Source: Spongospora subterranea f. sp. subterranea
Lineage: Eukaryota > Endomyxa: Phytomyxea > Phytomyxea > Plasmodiophorida
Direction of reading: 5' to 3'
DNA: 64,000 bases
Assembly (NCBI GenBank): GCA_049724395.1
Contig: JAUGWO010000048.1
Location: forward strand, 1 to 64,000
Made by a program: the position numbers and the translations under genes. Shown here in pieces: positions 49,320 through 60,757 of this stretch. Below the pieces are notes generated by a model that was not told the DNA's origin, searched no databases, and saw only the letters and a program-made list of their open reading frames with translations. How positions within the stretch are numbered: the stretch's first letter is position 1; each line of letters begins with the position of its first letter.

Positions 49320-49804
49320 TCGTACTGGCCTTAATCAGTCGAGCAGTCGAACTGCGTGCTCTGCCCCCCTCTCTTCCAGCAACAATCACTCATGTTGGCT
49401 TGGTACAGCATCCCTCATGTCCCGAACGGTCCCCATCGTGTTCGGTTACCTGCCTGTGTCGCTCTACCCTGTCGATGTTCCCTGTTTGTAACCTGTCTGT
49501 GTGTTACTTCGCTTCAGTCTCTCCATCCTGTTTGGGTGTATCGTTATTATGCCTGTGGGTTACCCCTGTCGTATCGTTATTATCCCCTGTTGTATGTGTC
49601 CTATATCTTGTGATGCCTTTGACAATGTAGCTACATAAATACCTGAAAATGGTCAAACCTCTTTCTGTTTGTTCAGCCTATACCCATTCCCTTGCATATA
49701 GTTGCAACACATACGAAAACTGCCGATTATAGAAGCTTGCTGGAGTCTTGCTGATAGTTTAGAATGACGTATCTGAGCCACCTTCGATCACCGTTTCCGG
49801 GCAG
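49320..49804. other. Intergenic, pyrimidine-rich
   Basis: A CCTGT/TATCGTTATTA-type direct repeat occurs twice near 49538-49588. No gene recognised. Holds the upstream region of COQ8. Confidence 0.3.
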
Positions 49805-50668
49805 TTATTGCTGTGCTTTATTGAATATATAAGTATACGAGGAGAAGGGATTTAATCGTAATCGCTTGGCGTTAGCATCGGTTGTCTTGTGGCTGTATCC
49901 GGGGAACTCGTCTTCTTTGAATGGTAGCTTCACTTTCAACGTCAGTCCAGCTTCTTCACCAAGTTCTGCTATACCCCTGAAAATTGCATAAGTCATTACA
50001 TCATTATCGTAAAGGACCACTTTTTATAAAACGAACCAGCTTGAATACGGAGGCCTGTCCTTGATTGTAACCATGATCAGCCCATTCTCTCTTATTACTT
50101 TCTGAGAACTAACAAAAAATTGCCCGACCATTGCACGGTTGAGGTGAACCCGCTGCATACCGACATGTGGAAAGTTGAATAAAACGCCTAAAAACGATCA
50201 GATAATACTCAGAAGTCTGTCAAAAATGTGTCTGTACGATTAAATTTTTCGTTGAAATTCGTTTCTAGTTTTGTAGCATCAATATTATGGCGAATAACCA
50301 CGTTATCGCATTCCATATTTTGTATGGCGTTAATATGTCTCTTGGCATCAGGGTACTTGGTTATCAACGTGGCGGCACTATCGAATGATGTACAAGTCAA
50401 TCGCTCAGATGAATTTTTCTGACGAATACCACAAACAGCGTGGCTGAAGCTGAAGTCGCCATCTCCAACGATCAGCACATCTGAACGCAAACGTCGGAAA
50501 CAAGCCTCAGGGACGACCGAAGAATAATCACCTGATGATGCCAGTAAACTGCGAATTGAAAGTGTCGCATTGGAAGATGGTGCTTTAATCACCGGGAAAA
50601 GAAGGTCGAGCACGCTGCAATCGCACCTTTTCCTGTCGCCTTTTCCTAATTTTATCGCGCTTTCCCAT
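49805..50668 (-). CDS. BMT5-like rRNA methyltransferase (DUF2431)
   Basis: Minus-strand gene of three or four exons. A first short exon may start at ATG 50668 (GKRDKIRKRRQEKV, a nucleolar-type basic run). The core then reads DVLIVGDGDFSFSHA (the family's G-[ED]-G-[DN]-F-S-F SAM loop), LTCTSFDSAATLITKYPDA, VIRHNIDATKL, FNFPHVGMQRVHLNRAM (the hallmark NFPH-x-G motif), LIMVTIKDRPPYSSW and, in the last exon, LGEEAGLTLKVKLPFKEDEFPGYSHK. Yeast Bmt5 makes m3U2634 on 25S rRNA. The domain order matches that family, which also includes FDX-ACB-containing relatives; no FDX-ACB domain was seen here. The join of the first exon to the core is not settled. Confidence 0.85.
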
Positions 50669-52145
50669 CTGACGACGGTGACTTTGGAACGTCGAATTCG
50701 CTGATATTCGAGATTTTGTCAGTTATATTGCGCCAGAGGGTGATTGATCCGTTAGCGCAGTTTTTGATTTTCATCCACTTTTCATCGTCTTCATTTTCAT
50801 CCACTTTTTCATCGTTTTCATCCTTACGGTAGCAGCGCCGAAAAAGGGGAGGATTTAATCGTGATCACTTTTGATCATTCTGCACTTTTGAGCTCTTCTC
50901 ACAGTAAGAAGCCGCGGCACTGCCTTATCACATGAACAGTATGTATGAAACCCATGAAATAATTTCGTGATAATTCGTGATTGGTTTCGTCCCGGGCATT
51001 AGATTATCTTCGGTTCCTGGTTACGGATTCACCGTGCTACATGATTCTTATGTTTTACTTATATTACTAGGGTTCACAATCAGTTTTTTCATTATGTAGA
51101 GGAACATTTGAATTTCTCAAATATTCCCATGGTATGATTCCAATTTAACAATTCGATTTGCGACCTGGAACAGTCCCGGGAATGACTCGAGGCATAATAA
51201 AAATTAATTGTGAACCCTTTTATCCCCCACCTCATGTCATGATTGTGTTGCTAAAGATTGGTACCCACTGTTTCTGCTGCGGTTACGGGTTCACTGTTCT
51301 ACATGATTCTTTCGCAATCTGAAACAAATTCTCATAGCCAGGATTGTCCCAACGCAGCTTTTGAGCAACCTAAAGCTGCAGCGGGACAATCCTGGCTATG
51401 AGAATTTGTTTCAAGAATTTCAAAGCCGACGGCAGAACCACGGCACGAATTTTGACGAGCAAGGCTGCATTTCTAGTAGCCGCCATCCCCCGTTTGTTGA
51501 TTGAACGTCATCTTGCGGTCGTTCAAATAAAAAGGGTTTTCGCTGATGGCACGGCCGGAACATTCAAACCTCAATTATCCATGACAACACGAATGGCGTT
51601 CCTCAGTCAATCCGCAACTGCGTAATCCTACACAGTGACCAGTGTCGCGGCCTCCTCGCAAAGGTGCCAAGTGCTCAAAAGTGATCGCCCCAAAAATCAA
51701 AGTTCAAAAAAGGCCTAATAACAACAACCAGAAAAGCCCCTCCAGGCCATAATATCCTCATTTTAGTATGCAAAGGGCCTCGTGCAGGCACAGCTCCACT
51801 TTTCGACGTTTTTACGCAACCAAATTACTTATTCTCCTGAATAAACGTGAGCAAGTGCGTTTTAAATAGCCAGCAGCCTCATCGCTTATCCAGTTATGCT
51901 CACGACAGCATCTGTTGAAAAATCATGCCTGACGTTTATGATCATGTGAAATCAGCGGCATATTTCACATTAATTTGATCCGAACAAGCTGAACGAATCT
52001 ATAGAATCCCTGATCGTAAACCAATGCAGTCCGAGCCATGCAGTCTCAAAATGATCTGGGTGTAACAGGTGCCCCACAGTCCGCGGTATCGTATGAACAG
52101 TGAGTGGGCTCTGCGGATCTGATGGAAATCACGTGACCCAGTGTG
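50669..52145. other. Long intergenic region
   Basis: No gene recognised. A phrase close to TTACGG-TTCACCGTGCTACATGATTCTT occurs in two diverged copies (about 51022 and 51282). Another duplicated phrase is CATCCACTTTT-CATCGT near 50774 and 50799. It also contains the perfect hairpin described separately. The plus frame at 51398-51625 starts inside that hairpin and is not supported. Confidence 0.3.
51321..51412. repeat. Perfect 30-bp hairpin
   Basis: The 30 bases from 51321 (GAAACAAATTCTCATAGCCA plus ten more) are the exact reverse complement of 51383-51412. The 32-base loop has a smaller CAGCTT/AAGCTG stem inside. Perfect arms in otherwise diverged intergenic DNA imply recent origin or a function, such as a structured RNA or cruciform; it is too long for a simple terminator and this is not a prokaryote. 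No target duplication was found. Confidence 0.9.
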
Positions 52146-53056
52146 ATGTCGATAGAGACGATATTAACAGCTAACGAACAGGTCATATTTGCAGACAGGC
52201 CACAGCTATATTCCCTCATCAAACGGGTAAACGACAGGGTTCGTCAATCAGATCAAGGCCTTGCCGACGCGCAGCACCAGCTGCGGTTAGCCAAAACGGG
52301 CCTGTATAAAAAACGGCTGATAATCAATGCTCTCAATTCAACTCATGCCAATCTCGTTAATGAAGCCTTGTATGAGTCAATTATTTTGCCGTCTACCTCT
52401 AAAAATGTAAGGAATTATGCAAAGGCGTGTCTCGCATGTAGCTCCGTTTGAAGGCATATATGTCTCAGGACAGCTCTAGTTCCATCAAGACGCTAACAGA
52501 CGTTCAATCGCATGTACAACAGCTAAGTGATCAAATTCGAGAGTATCTGGGATTGCAACCCGGAAAATCCATATCTCGTGAAGTTGAAAGGCTTCAAGCG
52601 CGTTTGACTAAAACCCAGGAACAATCAGTGGACAAGACAGCAGCGATACACTCAATGCTCTCGATTATGCACGATATATTGCGGAAGACTATTGACATAT
52701 CGACAGAATTGCTAATCGTGCATAAACTTCAGCGACAGCGTTGCATGGACGAAACCCTGGTTGAAATCCTGAAGCAGCGCGCCATTACCTTCGAGCTAAA
52801 GCTGCAAGCCATGACGGGGCGAATTTTGGAAGACACGTACACACAGTCTTCTCTGGATGCATTGAAATGCATCAAAGACATACTCGACCGTGATATTAGT
52901 CAAAAGCAAAGCGAAGTGTTATTAGTCAGAAATCAGGTTGCACAGTACGAAGGTATCTCGGAATTCGGCGCCATTGTCAAAGAGTACGCTGAGCTCAGGA
53001 AAAATATCGCCATTCAGAAAGAACTCATTACGCAATTTGACGCTTGTTCCACATAA
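52146..53056 (+). CDS. Coiled-coil protein, HAUS4 (augmin)-like
   Basis: Exons 52146-52406 and 52469-53056 (intron 52407-52468, GTAAGG to CTCAG) give 282 residues, almost all helical. Runs such as HVQQLSDQIREYLGL, EVERLQARLTKTQEQ, IHSMLSIMHDILRKTIDI and ISQKQSEVLLVRNQVAQYEG are coiled coil. The final block FGAIVKEYAELRKNIAIQKELI resembles the F-x-x-[LI]-V-x-E-Y-x-x-[LI]-x-x-[EN]-I-x-x-K signature near the end of HAUS augmin-like subunit 4. Augmin nucleates microtubule branches on the spindle. The assignment rests mainly on that block and the size, and another coiled-coil protein is possible. It sits next to AK7 and alpha-tubulin on the same strand. Confidence 0.5.
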
Positions 53057-53274
53057 AGCTCACTGTGTATTTTGAAGGTTTATAGAACCTCAGTCTGTCG
53101 GTTTTATTCTCGCTGACAACTGTTCAACGGTTTCATACCATGTAGCAACAATGTTTAAGCAAGCTAGGTCCCCTTTTGCTGTGATATCAATCATGGTCCT
53201 GTGACCGCGATAAACCTTATTGTTGTCGGCGTACTGAACTTGATCGAGCATTAGTGGGTAGTTGCATTAAGGCA

Positions 53275-55786
53275 ATGTCTGATTCGCCATCATCGTCGAT
53301 TCCGACCTGGAATGTCTATATCCAGGATGAAGGTGGATATGTCGGCAAGCACCTGGTGGAAGCCATCCGAGAGCGGTCAGCTCATTGGGACGGAGGTGCA
53401 GAGGCACCGGCGTCGTCTGATGACGACCCGACCACAATCACCCGGCGATTAGTCGTAATCAATTCCGAGGGCAAAACTACTGAAGACTGCATTGACCAGG
53501 CTGATCTGATCGTTGTCAACGCGTTTCATGATGTTGAGTCGGCAATCTCATTGGTGAAATTTATTCGCAGCGCGAGATTATCAAGAGCGAAAACGTTGGT
53601 CTGCTTGTCGACAGTATTGACCTGGGGCGGATCAACCTTCAATGAGGACACAACCGCCAATGAACAGTCCTTCCGCAGTCGAATCCCGATGTCGGCAGTC
53701 GTTCGACATAAACTCTTGGAGACATTGACGATCAACTCCTCGCGGGATCTCTTATCGACGTTTGTGATTGCGTCTGGGGTATTATATGGTGATGGGGAAA
53801 TGGAGTTTCATTCCCTGTTCAGACAGGTTTGTTTCTACCGGGCAAATGGCTTCCATGATGTCGTTGGTGAGACCGATGTCAGGCATGGCTTGGCGATAAT
53901 CCATCATTACCAATATATGGGTCGGGCGCTAATATCATCCCAACAATTCACGTCAAGGATTTGGCCACGATATTCGTCAGATACTGCGAACGCCCTCAAA
54001 CTCAATCGCCGTATATTATTGCGGTTGACAAGGTCCTAGCAATGATGTGTCGATCGCTCTGGTTTGACCCCTGATCCTGGTAATAGTCGAGATCAACCCA
54101 GAAGGATATCGTTGGAACAATATCATCCAATCTAGGAAGCGGTCAGGTGGCTGCACTGGATGAGGCAGAAGCCGTCAACAGCAAAGACTCCATCCAACCT
54201 CATATCGCGTTGGCTAACATCATCATTGACCAGAAGGATTCTTTCGTGTCCTCTTTGGAAATGGAATGGCGATCCGAACAGGGTAAAGCTACATTTATCC
54301 AATTTTCTTGATCCCAATTTTACAACGAAAAACAAACGATGATGGTTTGATCACATATGTGTTTGAACGTTCACGAAGTAAATATGTGAAGCTCTTCCTT
54401 GATATTGAATAATGACAATCCCGCGCTGGGTTTACTAATCGCTGGGGGCTCTGGAACAGGAATTATCCCATCAATCATCGCCGTGATCGACCAATACATC
54501 ACTGCTCGTAACCTACAACCGCTTCGTGTCTGCCTGATCGGCCCTCCCGGATCGGGCAAATCCAGATGGGCATTGAAACTCGCCTCCCATTTTTATCTGC
54601 CTCATATCAACATCAAGAACGTCCTCACGAAAGCCAAAGACGCTGGTACTGATCTTCAACTCGGCAAAGACGGGTAAATGACTTCCTGTTTTGTTTTTTT
54701 GTCGCAAAACGTGTTCGTGAAGATGTTGTTGATAAAGATGTTGATCAGACGCGCCCCAATTGAAGTCGTCGCTGGATTGGTTCGGTCTGAGCTGGGTCGC
54801 AACGAGGTGCTGAACAAAGGCTATATTCTGGACGGGTATCCACGATCATTAGAGGAGGCGAAAGCGCTATTTGAGGTTCAAGAACAAGGTCCCAATGGTG
54901 GTGATGAGGAGTCAGAACAACCACAAGGTTTGGCAGTTGCTGCTCCATATTGTACTCTATCCACACTCATGTCGTGATCATCTCCATCAGCGAAACGCTC
55001 CGTAAATTTGAAACCAGATCGCGTGATTTACCTAACGACGCCCGAGACGCTTGCGCTAGCCCGAGCTAAAGAGAGTAAAGACACGATCGCTGGACATAAC
55101 GATGAAAAAGGGCAAAATCGTCGAATGATGGTCTGGAACAAGTTAGGTGTCGACAATAACCCGCGAACATATTTCGGTGCGCTGGAGATTCTTGACATGA
55201 ACGGATCGGATCCCGACAACACCATTCAGGACGCCATGATCAGTTATGTACAAGGGAATAATCCCCCTTTCAATTACCATCCCACCGACCAGGAGCTCGC
55301 CGCTGAAGCCGCAGCAAAGGCCCTCGATCTACAAAGGCAACAGCAACAACACGAGGATCAACGACGAGAACATGAAGCGCAATTAGAAAAAGAAGCTCGT
55401 GAACACGCCAAGAAGGTCGGTTTCAACACTGTTTAACCAGTTGGGTTTTCCCATTTTCAGTCAGTTTATGAGGTCGATTAAATGTTTTATAGGCGGCGGA
55501 GAGAGAGACATTATTGGCGGAATTGGCGGCTAAGGAACGGGTTGCAATTGAGCTAAGAGCCCGACCGCTTCGTGATTACCTATCGGAGAATATTCTGCCC
55601 TTCGTCGTGGATGGGCTCGTCGAGATCGCCAAACTCCATCCCGACGATCCCATTGATTACTTGGCCGAATACCTGTTCAAGTGCAGCGCCTCTATATCAA
55701 GCAAGTCTCCAATATCGGCGCCGACATCTTCCGCCAATGAGCCGATACCAATACCAACGCAATCCGAATTATCAACCTCAACTTAA
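53275..55786 (+). CDS. AK7: Adenylate kinase 7 with Dpy-30 tail, ciliary
   Basis: Plus-strand multi-exon gene, ATG 53275, stop before 55787. Domain order equals AK7: an NAD(P)-type Rossmann region (AKTLVCLSTVLTWGG, STFVIASGVLYGDGE), an adenylate kinase domain with P-loop IGPPGSGKS, LPHINIKNVL, LNKGYILDGYPRSLEEA and PDRVIYLTTPETLALARAKES, a long Gln/Glu/Lys helix (QRQQQQHEDQRREHEA), and the Dpy-30 motif RARPLRDYLSENILPFVVDG with DPIDYLAEYLF. AK7 supplies nucleotides in motile cilia, and its Dpy-30 tail docks to axonemal AKAP-type helices. Its presence says the organism builds a motile flagellum. Introns include one ending at the GGCGGAG acceptor region near 55493; the exons between 54040 and 54390 are not fully resolved. 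Confidence 0.88.
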
Positions 55787-55979
55787 ATACACGAACCACT
55801 TCCATTACCCTAATCAAAACAACAACATTTTTGAGCCAATTCTCCACACAAAGCCGTGTCTGGGAGTATTGAATGATCGCGTGCCCCGGCCCGTTCTCAC
55901 CTCGGTTGCCCAGCTTGTACTGGCCCCATGCCCAACACTCCATACACGATCAGGAGCTGATCTTGAGTCTGGCGACACG

Positions 55980-57650
55980 ATGAGGGAAGTGATCAACGTC
56001 CATGTTGGGCAATGCGGCGTTCAGGTGGGCAACGCGTGCTGGGAGCTGTTCGCCCTGGAGCACGGGATCGGCCCGGACGGGATGGTCAGCGAGCAGCACG
56101 ATCCGCTCGGCGAATGGAACACGATCTTCTCGGAGACGGAGACCGGGAAACGGATCCCGCGATCGTTGATGGTTGATCTGGAGCCGGGCGTCTGTGATCA
56201 GATTCAACACGGGCCGTATCGCCATCTGTTCCACCCTGACCAGATCATCACGGGACGACAGGACGCCGCCAGTAACTTCGCCAGAGGGTTTCACATGTCG
56301 TCCGAGGTGTTCGACGAGACCGACGACCGATTACGGAAAATGGTGGAGAATTGCAGCTCGTTGCAGGGGTTCATTGTGTTCCAATCGCTTGGCGGCGGAA
56401 CCGGAAGTGGCCTGGGAGCACGTTTGCAGAGGAAGGTCGCCGAACAGTTCACGAAGAAGAGCAAGATTCAGGTGGGGGTCTTTCCCTCTGAACTTTCGGC
56501 AACGGCTACGGTTGAACCCTATAATGCGATATTGAGCACACATTCGATGATGGAGTCGGCTGACGTCACGTTCCTAGCTGATAATGATTCTCTCTATGAT
56601 CTCGCATCAAGGAATCTTCATATTGAAAGGTGACACACATTTGCGGTGGACACTCTCGCCCAGTTTTTTTGAGAACTTGTTCAACCAACTGATGGGTCTT
56701 TCCGACTGCTTGACGATTCAATGACTGAATTTCTTTTCACGTGTTCACACTTAATAGGCCAACTTACACGAATCTCAATCGAATCCTGGCGCAAGTTGTG
56801 TCGTCAATGACGGTACTGTTTTGTCCACTTTTCAAGAATCCGAATATCTAACGACCGCTCTGATTCGTCCAACGCTCCTCTTAGGCGTCGGTTCGATTCG
56901 AAGGAGCTCTCAATCTGCATCTGAGCGATTTCCAGACGAATCTGGTCCCGTATCCGCGATTGCACTTCCCGATCATGTCGTTTGCCCCAATGGTCTCTGC
57001 ACAGATCGCCTACAATGAGAAGATGACCGTTGCCCAGATAACCAATTCCGCCTTCGACCCGCCCAACCAAATGGTAAGAGGGCAGCGTCACCTTTCCTCT
57101 GAACTTGACGGTTGACGATGAATGGCGACAGATTCGCTGCGATCCCGGTAAAGGGAAGTACTTATCGTGCTGTCTAATGTATAAAGGGGATGTGGTTCCG
57201 AAAGACGTCAACGCATCCATAGCGCAGATCAAGAACAAGAAGTCGATACATTTCGTCGATTGGTAAATCACATTTTTCGAAATTTGTGTCCCGAAGTGCC
57301 CGATGAAATGTGCAGTATTGAACGGTTGATCTGTTTCCAGGTGCCCAACTGGATTCAAAGTTGGAATCAACAGCCAGATTCCAGTTTCGGTCGATAATGA
57401 TGATCTGGCTCATATTCAGAGGTCGGTGCTGTCGATGGCCAACACCACCGCCATATCGCAGCCGCTGGCCAAGGTCGACCGCAAGTTCGACATGATGTTC
57501 GGGAAGAGGGCGTTCGTGCACTGGTACGTGGGGGAGGGGCTGGAGGAAGGCGAGTTCATCAACGCACGGGAAGATCTGGCCACTCTCGAGCATGATTATG
57601 CACAATATGCACAAGAAGATGCCGCTGAGCAAGACCAGGAATATGACTAG
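55980..57650 (+). CDS. Divergent alpha-tubulin
   Basis: Exons 55980-56629, 56758-56812, 56885-57073, 57132-57262 and 57341-57650 give 444 residues. It starts [22 protein letters not shown] and has the GTP loop [37 protein letters not shown] and [11 protein letters not shown], so the family is certain. NFARG and the C-terminal helices are of alpha type. Divergence is strong: the loop that holds Lys40 reads VSEQHDPLG with no Lys, the region around residue 254 reads LSDFQTN where alpha has LTEFQTN (catalytic Glu to Asp), and the tail ends QDQEYD, so Tyr is not terminal and the detyrosination cycle would not apply. It follows AK7 by about 190 bases. A specialised axonemal or basal-body tubulin is a reasonable guess. 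Confidence 0.93.
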
Positions 57651-57666
57651 GATGAGGTTTTTAGAA

Positions 57667-58058
57667 TCAATTCTTCAGGTTCTGCCAATCTTTTTTCACG
57701 GTTTCCAATAAGAAACACATAGACACTGTTTTCGCAAGAATTCGCCACCTGTCTTCACTTGTTGTTCCATAATTCTTCTTGAGTCGATAGAACTTGAACG
57801 ATTCCAGGCATAGATAGGGCCAAGGGGCAAAAAGAGTCATCAGCTTTATACTAGGGCGAGCGGCCATATATATATATATGTTGAATTGTCAGGAGTCCGT
57901 GGCGGTGTCCGAAATCGATCAGGTGATGTCCTGGCCATTCTGCGAACGAATAGGTTTGCAAGACGTTTTGTGTTGGGCGATGCCACTATCCCTGATGGAT
58001 GAGGTGCCCATCTTGCACCGTCAAGTGTGTAAGTTGTGATCAATAATCGCCAGTGCAC
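57667..58058 (-). CDS. Small hypothetical ORFs
   Basis: Minus 57667-57867 encodes 66 residues from an ATG (MAARPSIKLMTLFAPW, FKFYRLKKNYG, VKKDWQNLKN), with coherent composition and a stop 14 bases past the tubulin stop, in a tail-to-tail layout. A second minus frame to 58058 (NTKRLANLFVRRMARTSPDRF) may be an upstream exon. A (TA)n run lies between them near 57867. No family recognised. Confidence 0.3.
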
Positions 58059-58551
58059 CTCCGTTTGTCGTTATGATTCCAACCTTGCTCATTCCTGAAA
58101 TATTCTCATGATGAACAAAACAATTTTCGATTAGTCTATATGAACGATTAGGAAATTTCTATACTTGATGATCTATCGTTTTATAAGAGTTCTAATATTA
58201 CCCGTCTTTCAGGATAAATGATTGAACTGAACGTATGTAATTGCTTGACGTGCTGTATAATAATCCAGCTACCAACTTTAAGGTAATCGGTGTTTACAAC
58301 ATTTCTTTGTTTACTATTATTTGGCGCTATGATTTATTTCAATATATGTAAGACTGCTGAATCATTTTTGAAGCAAGTGTATGGTCTGAGCTCACCATAT
58401 CAATATTTGTGCCATATCCTCTGTCTAATCTGATTGGTTGCTCATGGTTTCTGATTGCAGGTTCCAACCGGTTTCGAAATCGTCAAAGTGATATTGTAGT
58501 GTTAGATAGTACTCGGATATAGTTCGATGTTTTGTTCTGCTTCCTAATTCA
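58059..58551. other. AT-rich intergenic with OTU-gene remnant at right end
   Basis: 58425-58551 on the minus strand is open (TISEYYLTLQYHFDDFETGW, then NQSD and a stop). It abuts the left end of the palindromic mariner and may be the downstream part of the OTU-like gene split by the insertion. The rest is without recognised features. Confidence 0.35.
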
Positions 58552-58553
58552 TA

Positions 58554-60757
58554 CTCCCTCCGTTCAACAATGATAGTCCGATTCCTATACAGTACTAGGT
58601 GTAAGTTCTGTATCTGGCCTTTCGTTGTCGAAACGAACTTTGAAAAATCGCGAAAAAAGGCACCATGGTCAGGCCTATTGGAAGTAAAGGGCATGCAAAT
58701 CAAAATTCAACACCGGACGACCCTATTGTATTACGAATTTAGAAAATCTCTCGCCTTGTCAATTGCGTCTGGATCACATATTATGGAAACTGGAAGATCA
58801 TTTTGTGACCGTAACTTGTCTTTTCCAATATGGGCAACCGCATAGTTATTTCCACCCTCGACTCTCATTGCACATTCCATCGCTTTCTGTAAAGAAAGAA
58901 GACATTGCCCAGCTTTTCAGGTGGCATGTCGTCGAAAGACTTTTGTACTGCTGAAAAATAAGCTCGTCGATGCTTCTTGGGGCCTCCACACATTCTCTGT
59001 GATCATTTTCACGTATACTGGCCTGGTGACTTCAATTGGCTTTGTGACATGTTGCCTTTTCCGCGATTCTTCGAATTTCGTTTCGCGGGCTCCTGAACAA
59101 CGAAAGGCCAGATACCGATCTTACCGTCGAACTGCTTTTTGGTGTGAGGGTCGTGCCGAGGCCTCGCAACTGCTGCCAGAAACATCACCTTGGCAATAAA
59201 TCGCTTGCTTTTGACCGATCGATGTGGAACATCTTCTGGCAAGAGATAGTAATTTCTTTGGTTTTGGTCATATAAAACCACTTCTCATCACATTTATATA
59301 TTTACCGCTCCCATTACCATGCCAGGAGACGCCCAACCACCAAACCTTTCCAACAATTACCAATGAAGTTATAAACGGTATACTACAGGCTCTGCTAAGA
59401 CGACCTACGCACAACACACTTTAAAAGGGGGCAGTGTCCGATACAGCAGTCGCTTTTGGGCTTTCAACGAAGACGATTTCACGGATCTGGCACCGAGCCA
59501 AACAATGCTTTGAGAATGGACAACAGTTTGCCGACGTTAGCTCTAAAATCAAAGAAAAATCGGGTCGAAAACCGAAGTGCCGTGAGGAAATGAGTCAAAA
59601 GATCGCTGAGGTTCCACTCAGGCGTCGGGGGACGATCAGAGGGCTTTCATTTGCAACAGGAATTCCTGTAGGGACTCTGTTCAATATAATGAAAGAAAAG
59701 GGCCTCAAACGTGTTACATGTTCAGTAAAGCCGTTACTGACAGAAGAGAACAAACGGCAAAGGCTTCGATTTGCTCTATCAATGCTCTGTAATGAATCGA
59801 CTGTTTTCCAGTCGATGTATGATTACGTTCATATTGATGAGAAGTGGTTTTATATGACCAAAACCAAAGCAATTACTATCTCTTGCCAGAAAAAGATGTT
59901 CCACATCGATCGGTCAAAAGCAAGCGATTTATTGCCAAAACGAAAGTTTCTGGCAGCAGTTGCGAGGCCTCGGCACGACCCTCACACCAAAGAGCAGTTC
60001 GACGGTAAGATCTGTAATTGAAGTCACCAGGCCAGTATACGTGAAATGATTACAGAGAATGTGATTGAGGCTATTAAAAACAAGTGGCCTATTGGAAGTA
60101 AAAACATGCAAATCAGAATTCAACAGGACAATGCTCGACCGCATGCAAGTATTAACGATCAAGCAATTGTTGACGCTGGCACGTCAAATGGATGGAATAT
60201 TGTCTTGACATGCCAGCCTCCCAATAGTCCTGACTTTGATGTCTTGGACCTGGGTTTTTTAATGCCATTCAAGCCTTGCAGCACCAGGAGGCCCCAAGAA
60301 GCATCGAGGAACTTATTTCAGCAGTACAAAAGTCTTTCGACGACATGCCACCTGAAAAGCTGGACAATGTCTTCTTTCTTTACAGAAAGCGATGGAATGT
60401 GCAATGAGAGTCGAGGGTGGAAATAACTATGCGGTTGCCCATATTGGAAAAGACAAGTTACGGTCACAAAATGCTCTTCCAGTTTCCATAATATGTAATC
60501 CAGACGCAATTGACAAGGCGAGAGATTTTCTAAATTCGTAATACAATAGGTCGTCCGGTGTTGAATTTTGATTTGCATGCCCTTTACTTCCAATAGGCCT
60601 GACCATGGCGCCTTTTTTCGCGATTTTTCAAAGTTCGTTTCGCCGGCTCCTGGACAACGAAAGGCCAGATACCGATCTTACACCTATTACTGTACATAGG
60701 AATCGGACTATCATTGTTGAACAAAAAAATCCGCGAATCATTGTTGAACGGAGGGAG
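58554..60757. mobile_element. Palindromic composite mariner element
   Basis: Both outer ends carry CTCCCTCCGTTCAACAATGA (inverted) flanked by the dinucleotide TA (58552-58553 and 60758-60759), the classic mariner/Stowaway end and target duplication. The left arm 58554-59290 is the reverse complement of the right arm 59835-60757, apart from large indels. Both outer ends are the 3' end of the transposon; the 5' TIR is missing. The central 59291-59834 is single copy and holds the 5' UTR and N-terminal half of the transposase, read rightward. So the element is one full-length copy joined head-to-head to a second copy lacking its N-terminal half. The right end also has an extra 27-28 bp partial repeat of the TIR tip. 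Confidence 0.9.
59319..60543 (+). pseudogene. Mariner transposase in composite element
   Basis: ATG 59319 (MPGDAQPPNLSNN) enters a frame with one early shift, then reads NEVINGILQALLRR, FGLSTKTISRIWHRAKQ (HTH), RRRGTIRGLSFATGIPVGTL, KPLLTEENKRQRLRFAL, HIDEKWFYMTK (first Asp), KFLAAVARPRHDPH and IQQDNARPHA (second Asp), then CQPPNSPDFDVLDLG with the third acidic site in the DVLDLG context, and a C-terminal GGNNYAVAHIGK ending at about 60543. Between FDGKI and the next conserved block about 75 bases are deleted (a stop follows). The left arm, on the opposite strand, still has that piece (KIGIWPFVVQEPAKR) but lacks the IQQDNARPH region instead. Each half is inactive alone. Confidence 0.85.
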
